From Streptomyces lycii (GTDB taxonomy: Bacteria; Actinomycetota; Actinomycetes; Streptomycetales; Streptomycetaceae): a DNA stretch of 62,369 bases. The stretch lies in the NCBI RefSeq assembly GCF_009735685.1, contig NZ_WHPN01000035.1:1-62369 (forward strand), in the 5' to 3' direction. Positions 17,037-25,365 of the stretch are shown here, in pieces. The notes under the pieces are model-generated. The model made no database searches and had not been told where the DNA came from. It was given only the letters and a program-made list of their open reading frames with translations. The position numbers and the translations under genes are program-made. Each line of letters begins with the position of its first letter. The stretch's first letter is position 1.

Positions 17037-17141
17037 AATCGGGCGGTCTCCTCCGCGAATCGGGCGGTCTCCTCCGCGAACCGGGCGGTCTGCTCCGCGA
17101 ATCGGGTGGTCTCTTCCGTGAATCGGGTGGTCTCTTCCGCG
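17037..17141. repeat. Five 21-bp tandem repeats between rmlA and rmlB
   Basis: Five consecutive 21-bp units (AATCGGGCGGTCTCCTCC followed by GCG, with C/T changes) span 17037-17141 in the 199-base gap between the two divergent genes. The unit length is a multiple of three and the array is open in both directions, giving heptad-like peptides, but it lies upstream of both homology-supported starts. It may affect promoter spacing. Confidence 0.9.
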
Positions 17142-17170
17142 GGCCGAACACCGCATGTAGGTTTGCGGCC

Positions 17171-18247
17171 ATGCGCATGCTTGTCACCGGCGGTGCCGGC
17201 TTCATCGGTTCCGCATTCGTGCGGTCGCTGCTCTCGGGTACGGGCGCCGGGACCGGGGACACCCGGATCACGGTGCTCGACAAGCTCACCTACGCCGGGG
17301 TACCGGAAAATCTCGCCGAGGTCGCCGGGCATCCCCGCTATTCCTTCGTCCACGGCGACATCCGCGACGCGGGACTGGTGCGGGAGATCATGCCCGGCCA
17401 CGACGCCGTGGTGCACTTCGCCGCCGAAACGCACGTGGACCGGTCCATCGACGGGGCCGCACCATTCGTGTCGACCAATGTCCTGGGCACCCAGGTGCTG
17501 CTGGACGCGGCCCGGGAGCAGGGGCTCGGCCGCTTTCTGCACGTGTCGACGGACGAGGTCTACGGTTCGATCCCGGCAGGGTCCTGGACGGAGACCAGTC
17601 CGCTCGCGCCCAACTCGCCGTACGCGGCCAGCAAGGCGGGTTCCGATCTGCTCGCCCTCTCCTACCACCGCACCCACGGCCTGGACGTCGTGGTGACCCG
17701 CTGCTCCAACAACTACGGTCCGCACCAGTTCCCGGAGAAGGTCGTTCCGCTGTTCATCACCCGGCTGCTCGAGGGCGTCAAGGTGCCGCTGTACGGCGAC
17801 GGGCGCCATGTCCGTGACTGGCTGCACGTCTCGGACCACTGCCGGGGCCTCGAACTCGTCCTGCGCCACGGCCGGGCCGGCGAGGTCTACCACATCGGCG
17901 GCGGCACCGAGCTGACCAACGAGCAGCTGACCGGTCTGCTGCTGGCCGCCACCGGCACCGGCTGGGACCGGGTCGAGCACGTGCCCGACCGCAAGGGCCA
18001 CGACCTGCGGTATTCGCTGGACTGCGGCAAGGCCGCGACGGAGCTGGGCTACGCGCCGCGGGTCGGGTTCGAGCGCGGGCTCGCCGACACCGTCGACTGG
18101 TACCGGGAACACCGGGCGTGGTGGGAGCCGCTGCGGCGACGCGCTGCGGAACGGGCCACCGCGTCTGCCGCGGGGGGCGCCACCGCACCGGCTGCCGCAC
18201 CGGCTGCCGAGGGCGCCACAGGACCGGCCGCGAAACCGGCCACCTGA
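17171..18247 (+). CDS. rmlB: dTDP-glucose 4,6-dehydratase
   Basis: A 358-residue extended SDR enzyme that converts dTDP-glucose to dTDP-4-keto-6-deoxyglucose. Visible motifs are the NAD-binding GGAGFIG near the N-terminus, the active-site pair Asp128-Glu129 in STDEVYG, and Tyr151/Lys155 in SPYAASKAG. Homology starts at ATG 17171 (MRMLVTGG), though the frame is open far upstream through the 21-bp repeats. The catalytic domain ends near residue 325. It is followed by about 30 residues of Ala/Gly/Pro/Thr repeats, and the same DNA pattern (ACCGGCC) runs on past the stop. It supplies the common precursor of deoxysugars, but no later deoxysugar enzyme is in the window. Confidence 0.95.
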   Translation: MRMLVTGGAGFIGSAFVRSLLSGTGAGTGDTRITVLDKLTYAGVPENLAEVAGHPRYSFVHGDIRDAGLVREIMPGHDAVVHFAAETHVDRSIDGAAPFVSTNVLGTQVLLDAAREQGLGRFLHVSTDEVYGSIPAGSWTETSPLAPNSPYAASKAGSDLLALSYHRTHGLDVVVTRCSNNYGPHQFPEKVVPLFITRLLEGVKVPLYGDGRHVRDWLHVSDHCRGLELVLRHGRAGEVYHIGGGTELTNEQLTGLLLAATGTGWDRVEHVPDRKGHDLRYSLDCGKAATELGYAPRVGFERGLADTVDWYREHRAWWEPLRRRAAERATASAAGGATAPAAAPAAEGATGPAAKPAT

Positions 18248-18851
18248 CCGGCCACAGGACCGGCCGCCGCACCGGCCGCCGAGGGCGCCACCGGAGGGAC
18301 CGGCGGGGCGTAGCCGCGGTGCGCGGTCCGGCGCGGCCGGCCGGCCGGCGTCCCCGGCGGAGGAGCTCACCCGGTCTCCTTCGTTTCGTTCATACGGTGG
18401 TTCCCCGCACGGAACCGGCAGTTCACCCACCGCTGCGGGAAATGCCGACGACACACGCGCACAACTGCCCGGAGAACCACGGTGGAACTCGGCCGCCGCG
18501 GAACGCCGCGCCACACTTTCACACAGCCGACTCCACGCCACAAGAGGGCCGGAAACGCCGTGTAAAGGGGCCGAATTTTACCCATGTGAGGCGGTAGTTA
18601 AACGCTGGAGAACAGTTCTGTCAGGCGCCCGAGGAAAGAAGCGGCGCTGATCGATCACGTCTTGACGAAAGCGGTCGCGATTGCATAACTTTCCGGCGTG
18701 ACGGGGCGGTTCCGTATGGTGCCGCACGGTGATGCTCGCTTGTACCACGGCTGCCGGGAAACTCTTCCCGCGGCCGGCGATCGCTTGTCCGCAGCTCCGC
18801 CCGGAGAGTGCGGTTGACGGCTGGCAGTCTCTTCAGGCGGAGGGGTCACGA
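18248..18851. other. Less GC-rich intergenic region upstream of the biosynthetic operon
   Basis: About 600 bases without a convincing gene. The first 110 bases continue the ACCGGCC-type repeats after rmlB. From 18360 the sequence becomes noticeably richer in A/T (for example CCGAATTTTACCC at 18571 and GTAGTTAAACGCTGG at 18594), as expected of a regulatory region. One promoter-like pair is listed separately. No clear operator palindrome or terminator could be picked out by eye. Confidence 0.6.
18662..18691 (+). promoter_or_regulatory. Candidate promoter of the biosynthetic operon
   Basis: TTGACG (18662-18667) and TAACTT (18686-18691) are separated by 18 bp in the A/T-richer part of the gap, predicting a start near 18698 and a leader of about 150 bases before the small TTA-containing reading frame. 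It is the best housekeeping-type match I found upstream of the operon. Confidence 0.45.
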
Positions 18852-19043
18852 ATGTCTGGCTGGCACGGCCGCGCTGCCGCGGATGGGCCCGCGGACTTAG
18901 CGGGGCACCGCGCCCGGCGCTTATTCCGCGTATCCGGGTTGTCGCCGGACCGTGTTCTCCGGTACGGACACCGGCGGTCCCCGGAATTCCGTTCCCGCTC
19001 CGGCGAGCCGCCCGCCGAGTGGCCGCGTGCGGTCCGGTGCTGA
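18852..19043 (+). CDS. Possible 63-residue leader peptide with two TTA codons
   Basis: A short reading frame begins at ATG 18852, six bases after the strong ribosome site GGCGGAGGGG, and ends at TGA 19041-19043, just before the exporter gene. The peptide is Arg-rich (MSGWHGRAAADGPADLAGHR at its start) and resembles nothing I know. It uses TTA leucine codons twice (codons 16 and 24), which is rare in Streptomyces genes and would make translation depend on the bldA tRNA. Codon third positions are less GC-biased than in neighbouring genes. It could be a regulatory leader peptide or chance; the peptide has no RiPP-like core I can recognise. Confidence 0.35.
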   Translation: MSGWHGRAAADGPADLAGHRARRLFRVSGLSPDRVLRYGHRRSPEFRSRSGEPPAEWPRAVRC

Positions 19044-19066
19044 GGCCCGGGGCGGGGGCCACCGGA

Positions 19067-20341
19067 GTGAGTGCCGGGCCGGTGGAGACGTCCCCGTCCT
19101 CCGGCTTCGGCTGGTTCCTCTGCGGGCAGACCCTGAGCGGGTTCGGCGACCGTTTCACCGCGTTCACCGCGCAGAGCGTGGCGATCCTGGTGCTCGGTGC
19201 CTCCAGCACCCAGCTCGGCGTGCTGTCCGCCACCGGCTGGCTCGCCTATCCGGTTCTGGGCATGGTCGCCGGGGCCGTCCTCGCCCGGGTGCGCCTCAAG
19301 CGCGCGATGATCGCGGGGGAGCTGGTCCGGTTCGCCGCCTTCGCCGGGGTGGCCGTCACCGTGACGGCCGGACAGGTCTCCGTCACCCAGCTGCTGATCG
19401 TGGTCGCGGTGGCCGGAGCGGCCACGGTGTTCGTCGACATCAGCGGCCAGTCCCTGGTGCCGTCGCTGGTCGGCCGCGGCCGGCTGCTGAGCGCCAACTC
19501 CCGGCTGTCCGGCGCCGACAGCATGACCAAGCTCGCCGGTCCCGCGCTCGCCGGTGTGCTCTTCGGCCTGGCCGGCCCGGGCTGGGCCGCGGCGCTCGCC
19601 GCCGTCCCCTTCCTGCTGTCGGCCGCGGCACGGCTGCCGATCCGGGTCGCGGAGGAACGGCCGGGGCACCGCCGGGACCCGCCCGGGGCGCTGCTCGGCG
19701 GGATGCGGCAAGGGGTGGTCTTCGTATGGCGGCATCCGCTGCTGCGCCCCCTGGTCTGCCGGTCCGCGCTGCGCGGGTTCGGCACGGGTGCGGTGGACGC
19801 GGTGCTGCTGCTGTTCGCCTACCGCGGACTGGGCCTGTCCAGCACGCAGGGCGGTCTGCTGATGGCGGCCGGCTCGGTCGGTGCCCTGGCCGGGGCGGTG
19901 CTGGCGACCAGGATCATCGGCCGGCTCGGGATGCGGCGGTCGCTGCTGCTCACCGGGCTGGAGGGGGCGCTGTGGCTCGCCGTGCCGCTGTGCGCGGTGG
20001 CCGAGCCGCTGGTGGTGCTGCTGCTGATCCGGCTGCTCTCCGCGGTGTGGCTGCCGGTCTGGGGCGTCCTGGACGCCGGTCTCCGGCAGACGCTGGCCCC
20101 GCCCGGCCGCCAGAGCACGGTGCACGCGGTCACCAGGACCCTCAGCTTCTCGGCGATTCCGCTCGGGGCCGTGGCGGCAGGGTTCACGGGGGACGCGCTC
20201 GCCGCCCGGCTGGGGACCCCGGCCGGACTGGGAATGGTCCTGGCCGCCGGCGGACTCGTCGCGGCGTCCGGTGTCCTGATGCTCAGAAAAGAAGCACTAC
20301 TCGACGACCGACAAGTGACGGCGCTTTCCGTGCGTCGGTAA
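19067..20341 (+). CDS. MFS exporter (EntS-like)
   Basis: A 424-residue major facilitator protein with about twelve hydrophobic segments, beginning FGWFLCGQTLSGFGDRFTAF, which resembles EntS/MFS_3-type exporters. As first enzyme-scale gene of the operon it probably exports the cluster's product, giving self-protection. The start is uncertain: GTG 19067 is 23 bases after the small upstream frame, while GTG 19019 is also in frame; neither has a strong ribosome site. It ends in TAA, an uncommon stop in this genome, eight bases before the radical SAM gene, so the two are co-transcribed. Substrate is inferred from position only. Confidence 0.88.
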   Translation: MSAGPVETSPSSGFGWFLCGQTLSGFGDRFTAFTAQSVAILVLGASSTQLGVLSATGWLAYPVLGMVAGAVLARVRLKRAMIAGELVRFAAFAGVAVTVTAGQVSVTQLLIVVAVAGAATVFVDISGQSLVPSLVGRGRLLSANSRLSGADSMTKLAGPALAGVLFGLAGPGWAAALAAVPFLLSAAARLPIRVAEERPGHRRDPPGALLGGMRQGVVFVWRHPLLRPLVCRSALRGFGTGAVDAVLLLFAYRGLGLSSTQGGLLMAAGSVGALAGAVLATRIIGRLGMRRSLLLTGLEGALWLAVPLCAVAEPLVVLLLIRLLSAVWLPVWGVLDAGLRQTLAPPGRQSTVHAVTRTLSFSAIPLGAVAAGFTGDALAARLGTPAGLGMVLAAGGLVAASGVLMLRKEALLDDRQVTALSVRR

Positions 20342-20348
20342 CGGAGGC

Positions 20349-21527
20349 ATGATGCATCCTTCAACCACCAGGAAACTGAACGCCAAGGAATTCGCCGACA
20401 TCAAACACACGGTGGCCATCCGGTCGAAGGCCCGCAGGAACCAGCTGGCCGACCCGGGTTACGCCGCTCCGATGCCGCAGGAGGTGAGCCTTCAGCTCAC
20501 CTACCGGTGCAACCTCCGCTGCACACACTGCTACCAGTGGAACGAGCAGGGATTCTTCCGGGACTTCGAACCGGCGCGACAGCGCATGGAACTCGACCTC
20601 TCCATTGTCGAGGACGTGCTGGCCGCGACCGCGGGAACCCGCTCGAAGCTCTTCCTCTGGGGCGGCGAACCGCTGATGTACACCAAGTTCGGCGAGGTCG
20701 CCGACCTGCTCGAACGCTATCCGCGCACCGTCAACATGTGCACGAACGGACTGCTGTTCAAGCGCAAGCTGGACGACCTGCTGCGCATCGGGGAGAACCT
20801 CAACCTCCTGATCAGCCTGGACGGCCTCGGTGACGACCACGAGGCACTGCGCGGGAAGGGAACGTTCCGGCGCACCGTCGAGAACATCGAAACCATGCTG
20901 GAGCTGAAACGGCAGAATCGATTCGGCGGCGAGATATCGCTCTCCTGCATGGTCTCGCACGTCACCGTCGGCAAGATGTACGAGTTCATGGAGTGGGCCG
21001 AGGAACTCGGCGTCAACACCGTGTACTTCCAGTTCCCCTGGTACATCAGCCCCGAAGTGGCCGCCGCCATGGACGAGCTGTACGCCAAGTCCTTCTCCTG
21101 GCTCCGGCCGGACACCGGAACGGACCGGCCGACCTGGCACTCGTACACCTACCGGCTGCCTCCCGAGCAGCTTCCGGTGCTGCGCGAGTCCATGCGCCGG
21201 CTCGCCGAGCGGCGCTGGGGGGTCCGGGTGCGGTACCAGCCGCAGCTGGAGGCCGACGAGGTCGAGGACTTCATCCTCGGCACCTCCCAGCCCGCGCAGC
21301 GGCGCAGCCGGTGCCTCGCGGTGTCCAACCGGATGGAGGTCCACGCCGACGGCAAGGTCAGCTCGTGCAAGTTCTTCCCGGAGTTCGTCGTCGGCAGCCT
21401 CTACGAGACCCCGGTGGCCGAGCTGTGGCAGAGCGAGGCCTTCCGCGAAGTCCGAAAGACCCTGGCAGAGGGCGGAATGATGCCCGTCTGCTCCAAGTGC
21501 ATCCTCCTCTACCTCAACGGGGTGTGA
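20349..21527 (+). CDS. Radical SAM enzyme with Twitch-type auxiliary cluster
   Basis: A 392-residue radical SAM protein. The SAM-binding [4Fe-4S] cysteines are Cys54, Cys58 and Cys61 in LTYRCNLRCTHCYQW, followed by the GGEP motif (LFLWGGEPLMY). The C-terminus has four cysteines at 322, 340, 381 and 384, spaced CX17C-X40-CX2C. That binds one auxiliary cluster, a shortened SPASM or 'Twitch' domain. As I recall, this spacing is very close to that of BtrN, the butirosin 2-deoxy-scyllo-inosamine dehydrogenase. An oxidation or C-H modification of a sugar, cyclitol or carrier-bound group fits, but the substrate is unknown. GGAGG lies directly before the double ATG at 20349/20352. Confidence 0.93.
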   Translation: MMHPSTTRKLNAKEFADIKHTVAIRSKARRNQLADPGYAAPMPQEVSLQLTYRCNLRCTHCYQWNEQGFFRDFEPARQRMELDLSIVEDVLAATAGTRSKLFLWGGEPLMYTKFGEVADLLERYPRTVNMCTNGLLFKRKLDDLLRIGENLNLLISLDGLGDDHEALRGKGTFRRTVENIETMLELKRQNRFGGEISLSCMVSHVTVGKMYEFMEWAEELGVNTVYFQFPWYISPEVAAAMDELYAKSFSWLRPDTGTDRPTWHSYTYRLPPEQLPVLRESMRRLAERRWGVRVRYQPQLEADEVEDFILGTSQPAQRRSRCLAVSNRMEVHADGKVSSCKFFPEFVVGSLYETPVAELWQSEAFREVRKTLAEGGMMPVCSKCILLYLNGV

Positions 21528-21530
21528 CCG

Positions 21531-21788
21531 GTGAACGAGATCGAATCCAGGATCAAGTCGGTGCTCGCGGACGTGCTGCAGAAGGAGGGAGAGCTGGACG
21601 ACGTGGGGCCGGACACCGACCTCGTCGAGGAGTACGGGCTGGACTCGCTCCAGACGATCTCCTTCCTGCTGCGCATCGAGGACACCTTCGATGTCGAACT
21701 CGACTACGACAGCCTCCAGCTCTCCGATCTGCGCTCGATCCGCCGCTTCGCCGAACACGTCGCCGGGCTGAGCACGGCGGAGCGATGA
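21531..21788 (+). CDS. Stand-alone acyl/peptidyl carrier protein
   Basis: An 85-residue carrier protein with the phosphopantetheine attachment serine at residue 39 in EYGLDSLQTISF. It is separate in sequence from the fatty-acid carrier at 42986-43234. Its GTG start lies three bases after the radical SAM stop, and its TGA overlaps the ATG of the ATP-grasp gene. No adenylation domain, ketosynthase or phosphopantetheinyl transferase is in the cluster. The acyl or aminoacyl group is therefore most likely loaded by the coupled ATP-grasp enzyme and off-loaded by the condensation-domain protein encoded at the end of the operon. Confidence 0.93.
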   Translation: MNEIESRIKSVLADVLQKEGELDDVGPDTDLVEEYGLDSLQTISFLLRIEDTFDVELDYDSLQLSDLRSIRRFAEHVAGLSTAER

Positions 21789-23137
21789 CGTCCGGCAGGA
21801 CCGCCCACTGGGGGACCTTCGACGCCGAGCGCTGGTGGCGGCCCCACGACCTGGCCGTGCTGCCCGCCGTCACCATGCCGGGCGGCCGGTCCGCGGTGGA
21901 CGCCATGGACGAACTCCTCGCCGGTTTCTGCCGGCCGGGGGACGTGCTGGTCACCCGCCATCCCGTGGCGGACGTGGTGCGCGACGGCCTGGCGGCCTGC
22001 GGCATCACCTTCGAGCCGTACGCCGTGTCACCGGCGCCCGGCACTGCGGACCGCCCGGACCCCGGCACTGCGGACGGCCCGGCGCTCAGCACGGCGGACG
22101 GCCCGCCCGTGACGGTGGACGCGATGATCGCGGCCGACCCGGCGGCGCGCGAGCGGATCGCGGCCTGCGAGGAGTGGCAGCCCTACGCCGTGCTGCCCGA
22201 CACCGCCGCGCTCGCCGCCCGGCTCGGCGGGCCGGACCGGCTGCCTCCGGTCTCCGTGGTCGCCGAGGTCAACTCCAAGACCTGGTCCGACGGCCTCGTA
22301 CGGAAACGCGGCCTGCCCGGTGCCGCACGCGTGGTCCGCTCGGCCGGTGAACTGGAGGCGGCCGTGCTGGAATGCGGCTTCCCCGCGGTCGTGAAGGATC
22401 CGTACGGGGTGTCCGGCCGGGGCGCCCTGGAACTCACCACGCCCGGTGTGCTGGCGGCCGTCCGGCGCGCGGTCGGCCGCCAGGAGGCGAAGGGCCGGCG
22501 GGTCGAACTGCTGGTGCAGCCCGTCTATCCCAAGCGCTGCGACTTCTCCGGGCACCTGGCCGTCGCGCCCGGCGGCCGTGCCACCGTGCTGGGCGTGCAG
22601 ACGATGTCGAACCGCGGGTTCCGCCACATGGGCTCCCAGCCGGCGGACCCCGGGCTGACCGCCGTGCTCATGCGGGCGGGCTACTTCGACGTGCTCGCCG
22701 AGGTCGCCGACGCGCTCGCCGACGCGGGCTACTGGGGACCGGCCGGAGTGGACTCGATGCTGCTCGACGACGGGACGCTGATCCCCGTACTGGAGATCAA
22801 CGCACGCCACTCGCTGGGCCTGCTCAGCCTGCGCCTGGACGAGCAGGCCCGGGAGCACGGTCTCCGCTGCCGGCTGCGGCAGCTGGATCTCGCCGTTCCC
22901 GAGGGCGCGGACATCGGGACGCTGTGCGCGGAACTGCGCCGGGCCGGCTGCCGCTACGGCGGAGGCCCGCACCCCGGAGCCGCCGTGCTCGCCGGAAGCA
23001 CCCTGGCCGCACCGGGCGGCCGGGTGCACTGTGCGCTCTTCAGCCGGCCGGACGACGCGGACCGGCTGGAGCGGCAGGTGCTCGCGGCCGTGTCCGCCGC
23101 GGGCATGAGGCCGCGGGGGGAGGAGCACGCGGCATGA
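21785..23137 (+). CDS. ATP-grasp ligase (possible carrier-protein aminoacyl ligase)
   Basis: A 450-residue ATP-dependent ligase. The ATP-grasp core spans about residues 150-360, with VVKDPYGVSGRGAL as the nucleotide-binding hairpin and loop, ELLVQPVYPKR, and the metal-binding end VLEINARHSLGLL. The N-terminal half (VTMPGGRSAVDAMDELL, EVNSKTWSDGLV) looks like a pre-ATP-grasp domain as in BtrJ or PGM1-type enzymes. BtrJ loads glutamate on a carrier protein, so ligation of an amino or other carboxylic acid to the adjacent carrier is a reasonable guess. Residues about 83-105 are a repeat-like insertion (GTADRPDPGTADGPALSTAD). ATGA overlaps couple it to both neighbours. Confidence 0.85.
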   Translation: MTSGRTAHWGTFDAERWWRPHDLAVLPAVTMPGGRSAVDAMDELLAGFCRPGDVLVTRHPVADVVRDGLAACGITFEPYAVSPAPGTADRPDPGTADGPALSTADGPPVTVDAMIAADPAARERIAACEEWQPYAVLPDTAALAARLGGPDRLPPVSVVAEVNSKTWSDGLVRKRGLPGAARVVRSAGELEAAVLECGFPAVVKDPYGVSGRGALELTTPGVLAAVRRAVGRQEAKGRRVELLVQPVYPKRCDFSGHLAVAPGGRATVLGVQTMSNRGFRHMGSQPADPGLTAVLMRAGYFDVLAEVADALADAGYWGPAGVDSMLLDDGTLIPVLEINARHSLGLLSLRLDEQAREHGLRCRLRQLDLAVPEGADIGTLCAELRRAGCRYGGGPHPGAAVLAGSTLAAPGGRVHCALFSRPDDADRLERQVLAAVSAAGMRPRGEEHAA

Positions 23138-24165
23138 GGATCGGCCTGATCGGCGCGACCGCGATCGCCGAACGCGCGATCGTAGGGCCCGCCGGGCGCC
23201 ACGACGACGTACGGGTCCGCGCCGTGGCCGCCCGCGACGCCGGGCGCGCGGCCGAGTTCGCCGAACGCAACGGCATCCCCCGGGTGCACGCCGACTACGG
23301 GGCGCTGCTGGAGGACCCCGGCATCGACACCGTGTACGTCTCGCTCCACAACTCGGCACACCACCCGTGGGCGGTGCGCGCGGCCCGGTCGGGGCGCCAC
23401 GTCATCGTGGAGAAACCGCTCTGCCTGGGCCCCGACGAGCTGGACGGCATCCGGCGGGCCGCGCTCGCGGGCGGAGTGCTGGTGACCGAGGCCGTGCCCA
23501 CGGCGGGCCACGCGTGGCAGCCGGCCGTCCGCGCCATGATCCGCGACGGGCGCCACGGACGGCTCCGTTCCGTCCGCACCCGGATCCGCTTCGGGGTCCC
23601 CGCCCCCGGCAGCTACCGGGACCGGCCCGAACTCGGCGGCGGCGTCTTCCTCGACAGCGCCGCCTACTGGCTCCAGGCCGTGCAGGCGACCGCGGGACTG
23701 GCCGGCGCCACCGGCAGCGGCCGCGCGCTGCTCACCGGCCCGTACGGCGCGGACCGGGAGTTCGAGGCCCGTCTGGACTGGGCCGACGGGCGGAGCGCCG
23801 AACTCCGCTGCGAGGTCGGTGAACGGCACCTGGCCCAGCACGAGTTCGTCTTCGAGGCGGCGCGGGTGCGGCTGCGGAACTTCCTGCTCCCCGCGGCCGG
23901 CGCCCTGCCGCTGAACCTGGTCGTCGAGCACGACGACGGGACCAAGAAGGTGCTGTCGTTCCCGCCGGTGGCGTATTACGACAGCCAGCTCGACCGTGTC
24001 CGCGCGCTGCTGCGGGGCGGGGCGGGCGGCGACGGCGGCGGCGGTGACGACACCGGTGAGGGCGGCGGTGCCGGTGCCGGGGAACTGGACCGGGCGGGCG
24101 AGCGGGTGGCGCTGATGGCCTCGATCCACCGCCGGGCGATGTGTGCGACGGAAAGGCAGGAGTGA
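23134..24165 (+). CDS. Gfo/Idh/MocA-family NAD(P)-dependent oxidoreductase
   Basis: A 343-residue enzyme with an N-terminal Rossmann domain (MRIGLIGATAIAERAI), the family EKP motif with Lys94 (VIVEKPLCL), and a C-terminal substrate domain. In the catalytic signature GGGVFLDSAAYWLQ the usual histidine is a tyrosine, as in glucose-fructose oxidoreductase. Members oxidise or reduce hydroxyl groups of sugars, inositols or sugar nucleotides, often next to aminotransferases; none is present here. Residues about 292-315 are a Gly/Asp-rich stretch (GGAGGDGGGGDDTGEGGG) that looks like an expansion. It overlaps the ATP-grasp gene by four bases and abuts the kinase gene. Confidence 0.9.
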   Translation: MRIGLIGATAIAERAIVGPAGRHDDVRVRAVAARDAGRAAEFAERNGIPRVHADYGALLEDPGIDTVYVSLHNSAHHPWAVRAARSGRHVIVEKPLCLGPDELDGIRRAALAGGVLVTEAVPTAGHAWQPAVRAMIRDGRHGRLRSVRTRIRFGVPAPGSYRDRPELGGGVFLDSAAYWLQAVQATAGLAGATGSGRALLTGPYGADREFEARLDWADGRSAELRCEVGERHLAQHEFVFEAARVRLRNFLLPAAGALPLNLVVEHDDGTKKVLSFPPVAYYDSQLDRVRALLRGGAGGDGGGGDDTGEGGGAGAGELDRAGERVALMASIHRRAMCATERQE

Positions 24166-25365
24166 GTGGACAACATCTACCGGCGGCGGCTCGACCGGGA
24201 ACAGCTTGACCGCGTGCTCGCCTCGGCGGGCATCGCCCCGGGCCTGGTGAGGTCGTGGACCGAGCTGCCGGAGGCCACCTTCAACACCGTCTACCGCGTC
24301 GAACTGGACGGCGGCACGGCCGCGGCGGCGTCCGCGGCGGCGTCGGCGGCGAACGGGACCCCGTCGGACCAGTTGCGGCCGAGCGGGGTGCAGCCGGGCG
24401 AGGTGCAGCCGGGCGGGGTGCCGTCCGGTGAGATGCCGCCGGGCCCGGTGCCGTCCGGTGCGGTGCCGTCCGGTGCGGTGCCGTCCGGTGCGGTGCCGTC
24501 CGGAGCGGTGCTCAAGGTGGCCCCCGATCCGGACGCGCCCGCACTCGCCTACGAGCAGGGGATCATGCGCACCGAGGCGCTGTTCCACCGGGAGGCGGCC
24601 GCCGCGCACCTTCCCGTTCCGAAGGTGCTGCACGCCGACTTCGGCCGCGAGACCACCGGCAGCGACCTGCTGCTGCTGTCCGAGCTGCCCGGAGCCGACT
24701 GGCACACCCTGCGCGAGCGGATCGGCGGTCCCGACCGCGAGCGGCTGCGCACCGAGCTGGGCGGCCTCGTCGCCCGGCTGCACCGGATCACCGGCCCCGG
24801 GTTCGGCTATCCGCAGGGCGAGCCGGCGCCCGACTGGCCGACCGCGTTCACCGCCATGGTGGAGGCGGTGCTGACCGACGCCGACCGCTACGGCGCTGAG
24901 CTGCCCGTCTCCGCCGAGCGGGTCCGGGCGGCAGTGCGGGACTCGGCGGACGTGCTGGCAGCCGTACGCACCCCGGCGCTCGTCCACTTCGACCTGTGGG
25001 ACGGCAACATCCTGATCGACCCCGCCCCGCCGCGCCCGCGGATCAGCGGCCTCATCGACGGCGAACGGGCCTTCTGGGGCGATCCGCTGGCCGACCTGGT
25101 CTCGCCCGCGCTGTTCGGCGACATCGAGCGCGATCCCGCCTTCCTGGCCGGATACCGCGCAGGCGGCGGGCAGGTGCTCTTCGACTCCGCAACCCGGCGG
25201 CGGCTCGCCCTGTACCGCTGCTATCTCTACCTCATCATGCTGACCGAGGCGGTGCCCCGCGGCTACGGCGGCCCCGAGCACGCCTGGGTCGCCGCGCAGG
25301 CCGGGCGCCAACTCCGCGCCCAGCTGGAAGCGCTGGACACGGTCCGGCCGGGGAGCGCGCCGTGA
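24166..25365 (+). CDS. Aminoglycoside/sugar kinase-like phosphotransferase with repeat insertion
   Basis: A 399-residue protein kinase-fold phosphotransferase (APH/fructosamine-kinase-like). The catalytic loop HFDLWDGNILID and the metal-binding LIDGERAFWGDPLADL are intact, and Lys117 in AVLKVAP is the ATP-contacting lysine. Between strand VYRVELDGG (to residue 50) and that lysine the protein carries about 63 extra residues of low complexity, ending in four VPSGA pentapeptides encoded by a 15-bp tandem repeat. The insertion falls in the N-lobe hairpin, where a long loop may be tolerated. It may phosphorylate a sugar intermediate or inactivate the product for self-resistance. GTG starts immediately after the previous TGA. 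Confidence 0.88.
   Translation: MDNIYRRRLDREQLDRVLASAGIAPGLVRSWTELPEATFNTVYRVELDGGTAAAASAAASAANGTPSDQLRPSGVQPGEVQPGGVPSGEMPPGPVPSGAVPSGAVPSGAVPSGAVLKVAPDPDAPALAYEQGIMRTEALFHREAAAAHLPVPKVLHADFGRETTGSDLLLLSELPGADWHTLRERIGGPDRERLRTELGGLVARLHRITGPGFGYPQGEPAPDWPTAFTAMVEAVLTDADRYGAELPVSAERVRAAVRDSADVLAAVRTPALVHFDLWDGNILIDPAPPRPRISGLIDGERAFWGDPLADLVSPALFGDIERDPAFLAGYRAGGGQVLFDSATRRRLALYRCYLYLIMLTEAVPRGYGGPEHAWVAAQAGRQLRAQLEALDTVRPGSAP
24448..24507 (+). repeat. Four in-frame 15-bp repeats inside the kinase gene
   Basis: Four head-to-tail copies of GTGCCGTCCGGTGCG (last copy with one change) encode VPSGA four times. Related but more diverged units (GTGCAGCCGGGCGAG and similar) precede them from about 24376. 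The length is a multiple of three, so copy-number change would keep the frame. Confidence 0.9.

Noticed and set aside
18367..18585. Small minus-strand frame in the gap before the operon
   Set aside because: No ribosome site, no homology, and it lies in a stretch with regulatory-type base composition.
18852..21527. RiPP interpretation: small peptide plus radical SAM enzyme
   Set aside because: The 63-residue frame has no leader/core pattern, no peptidase or RRE domain is nearby, and the radical SAM protein has a Twitch rather than a full SPASM cysteine set. Not excluded, but less likely than carrier-based chemistry.
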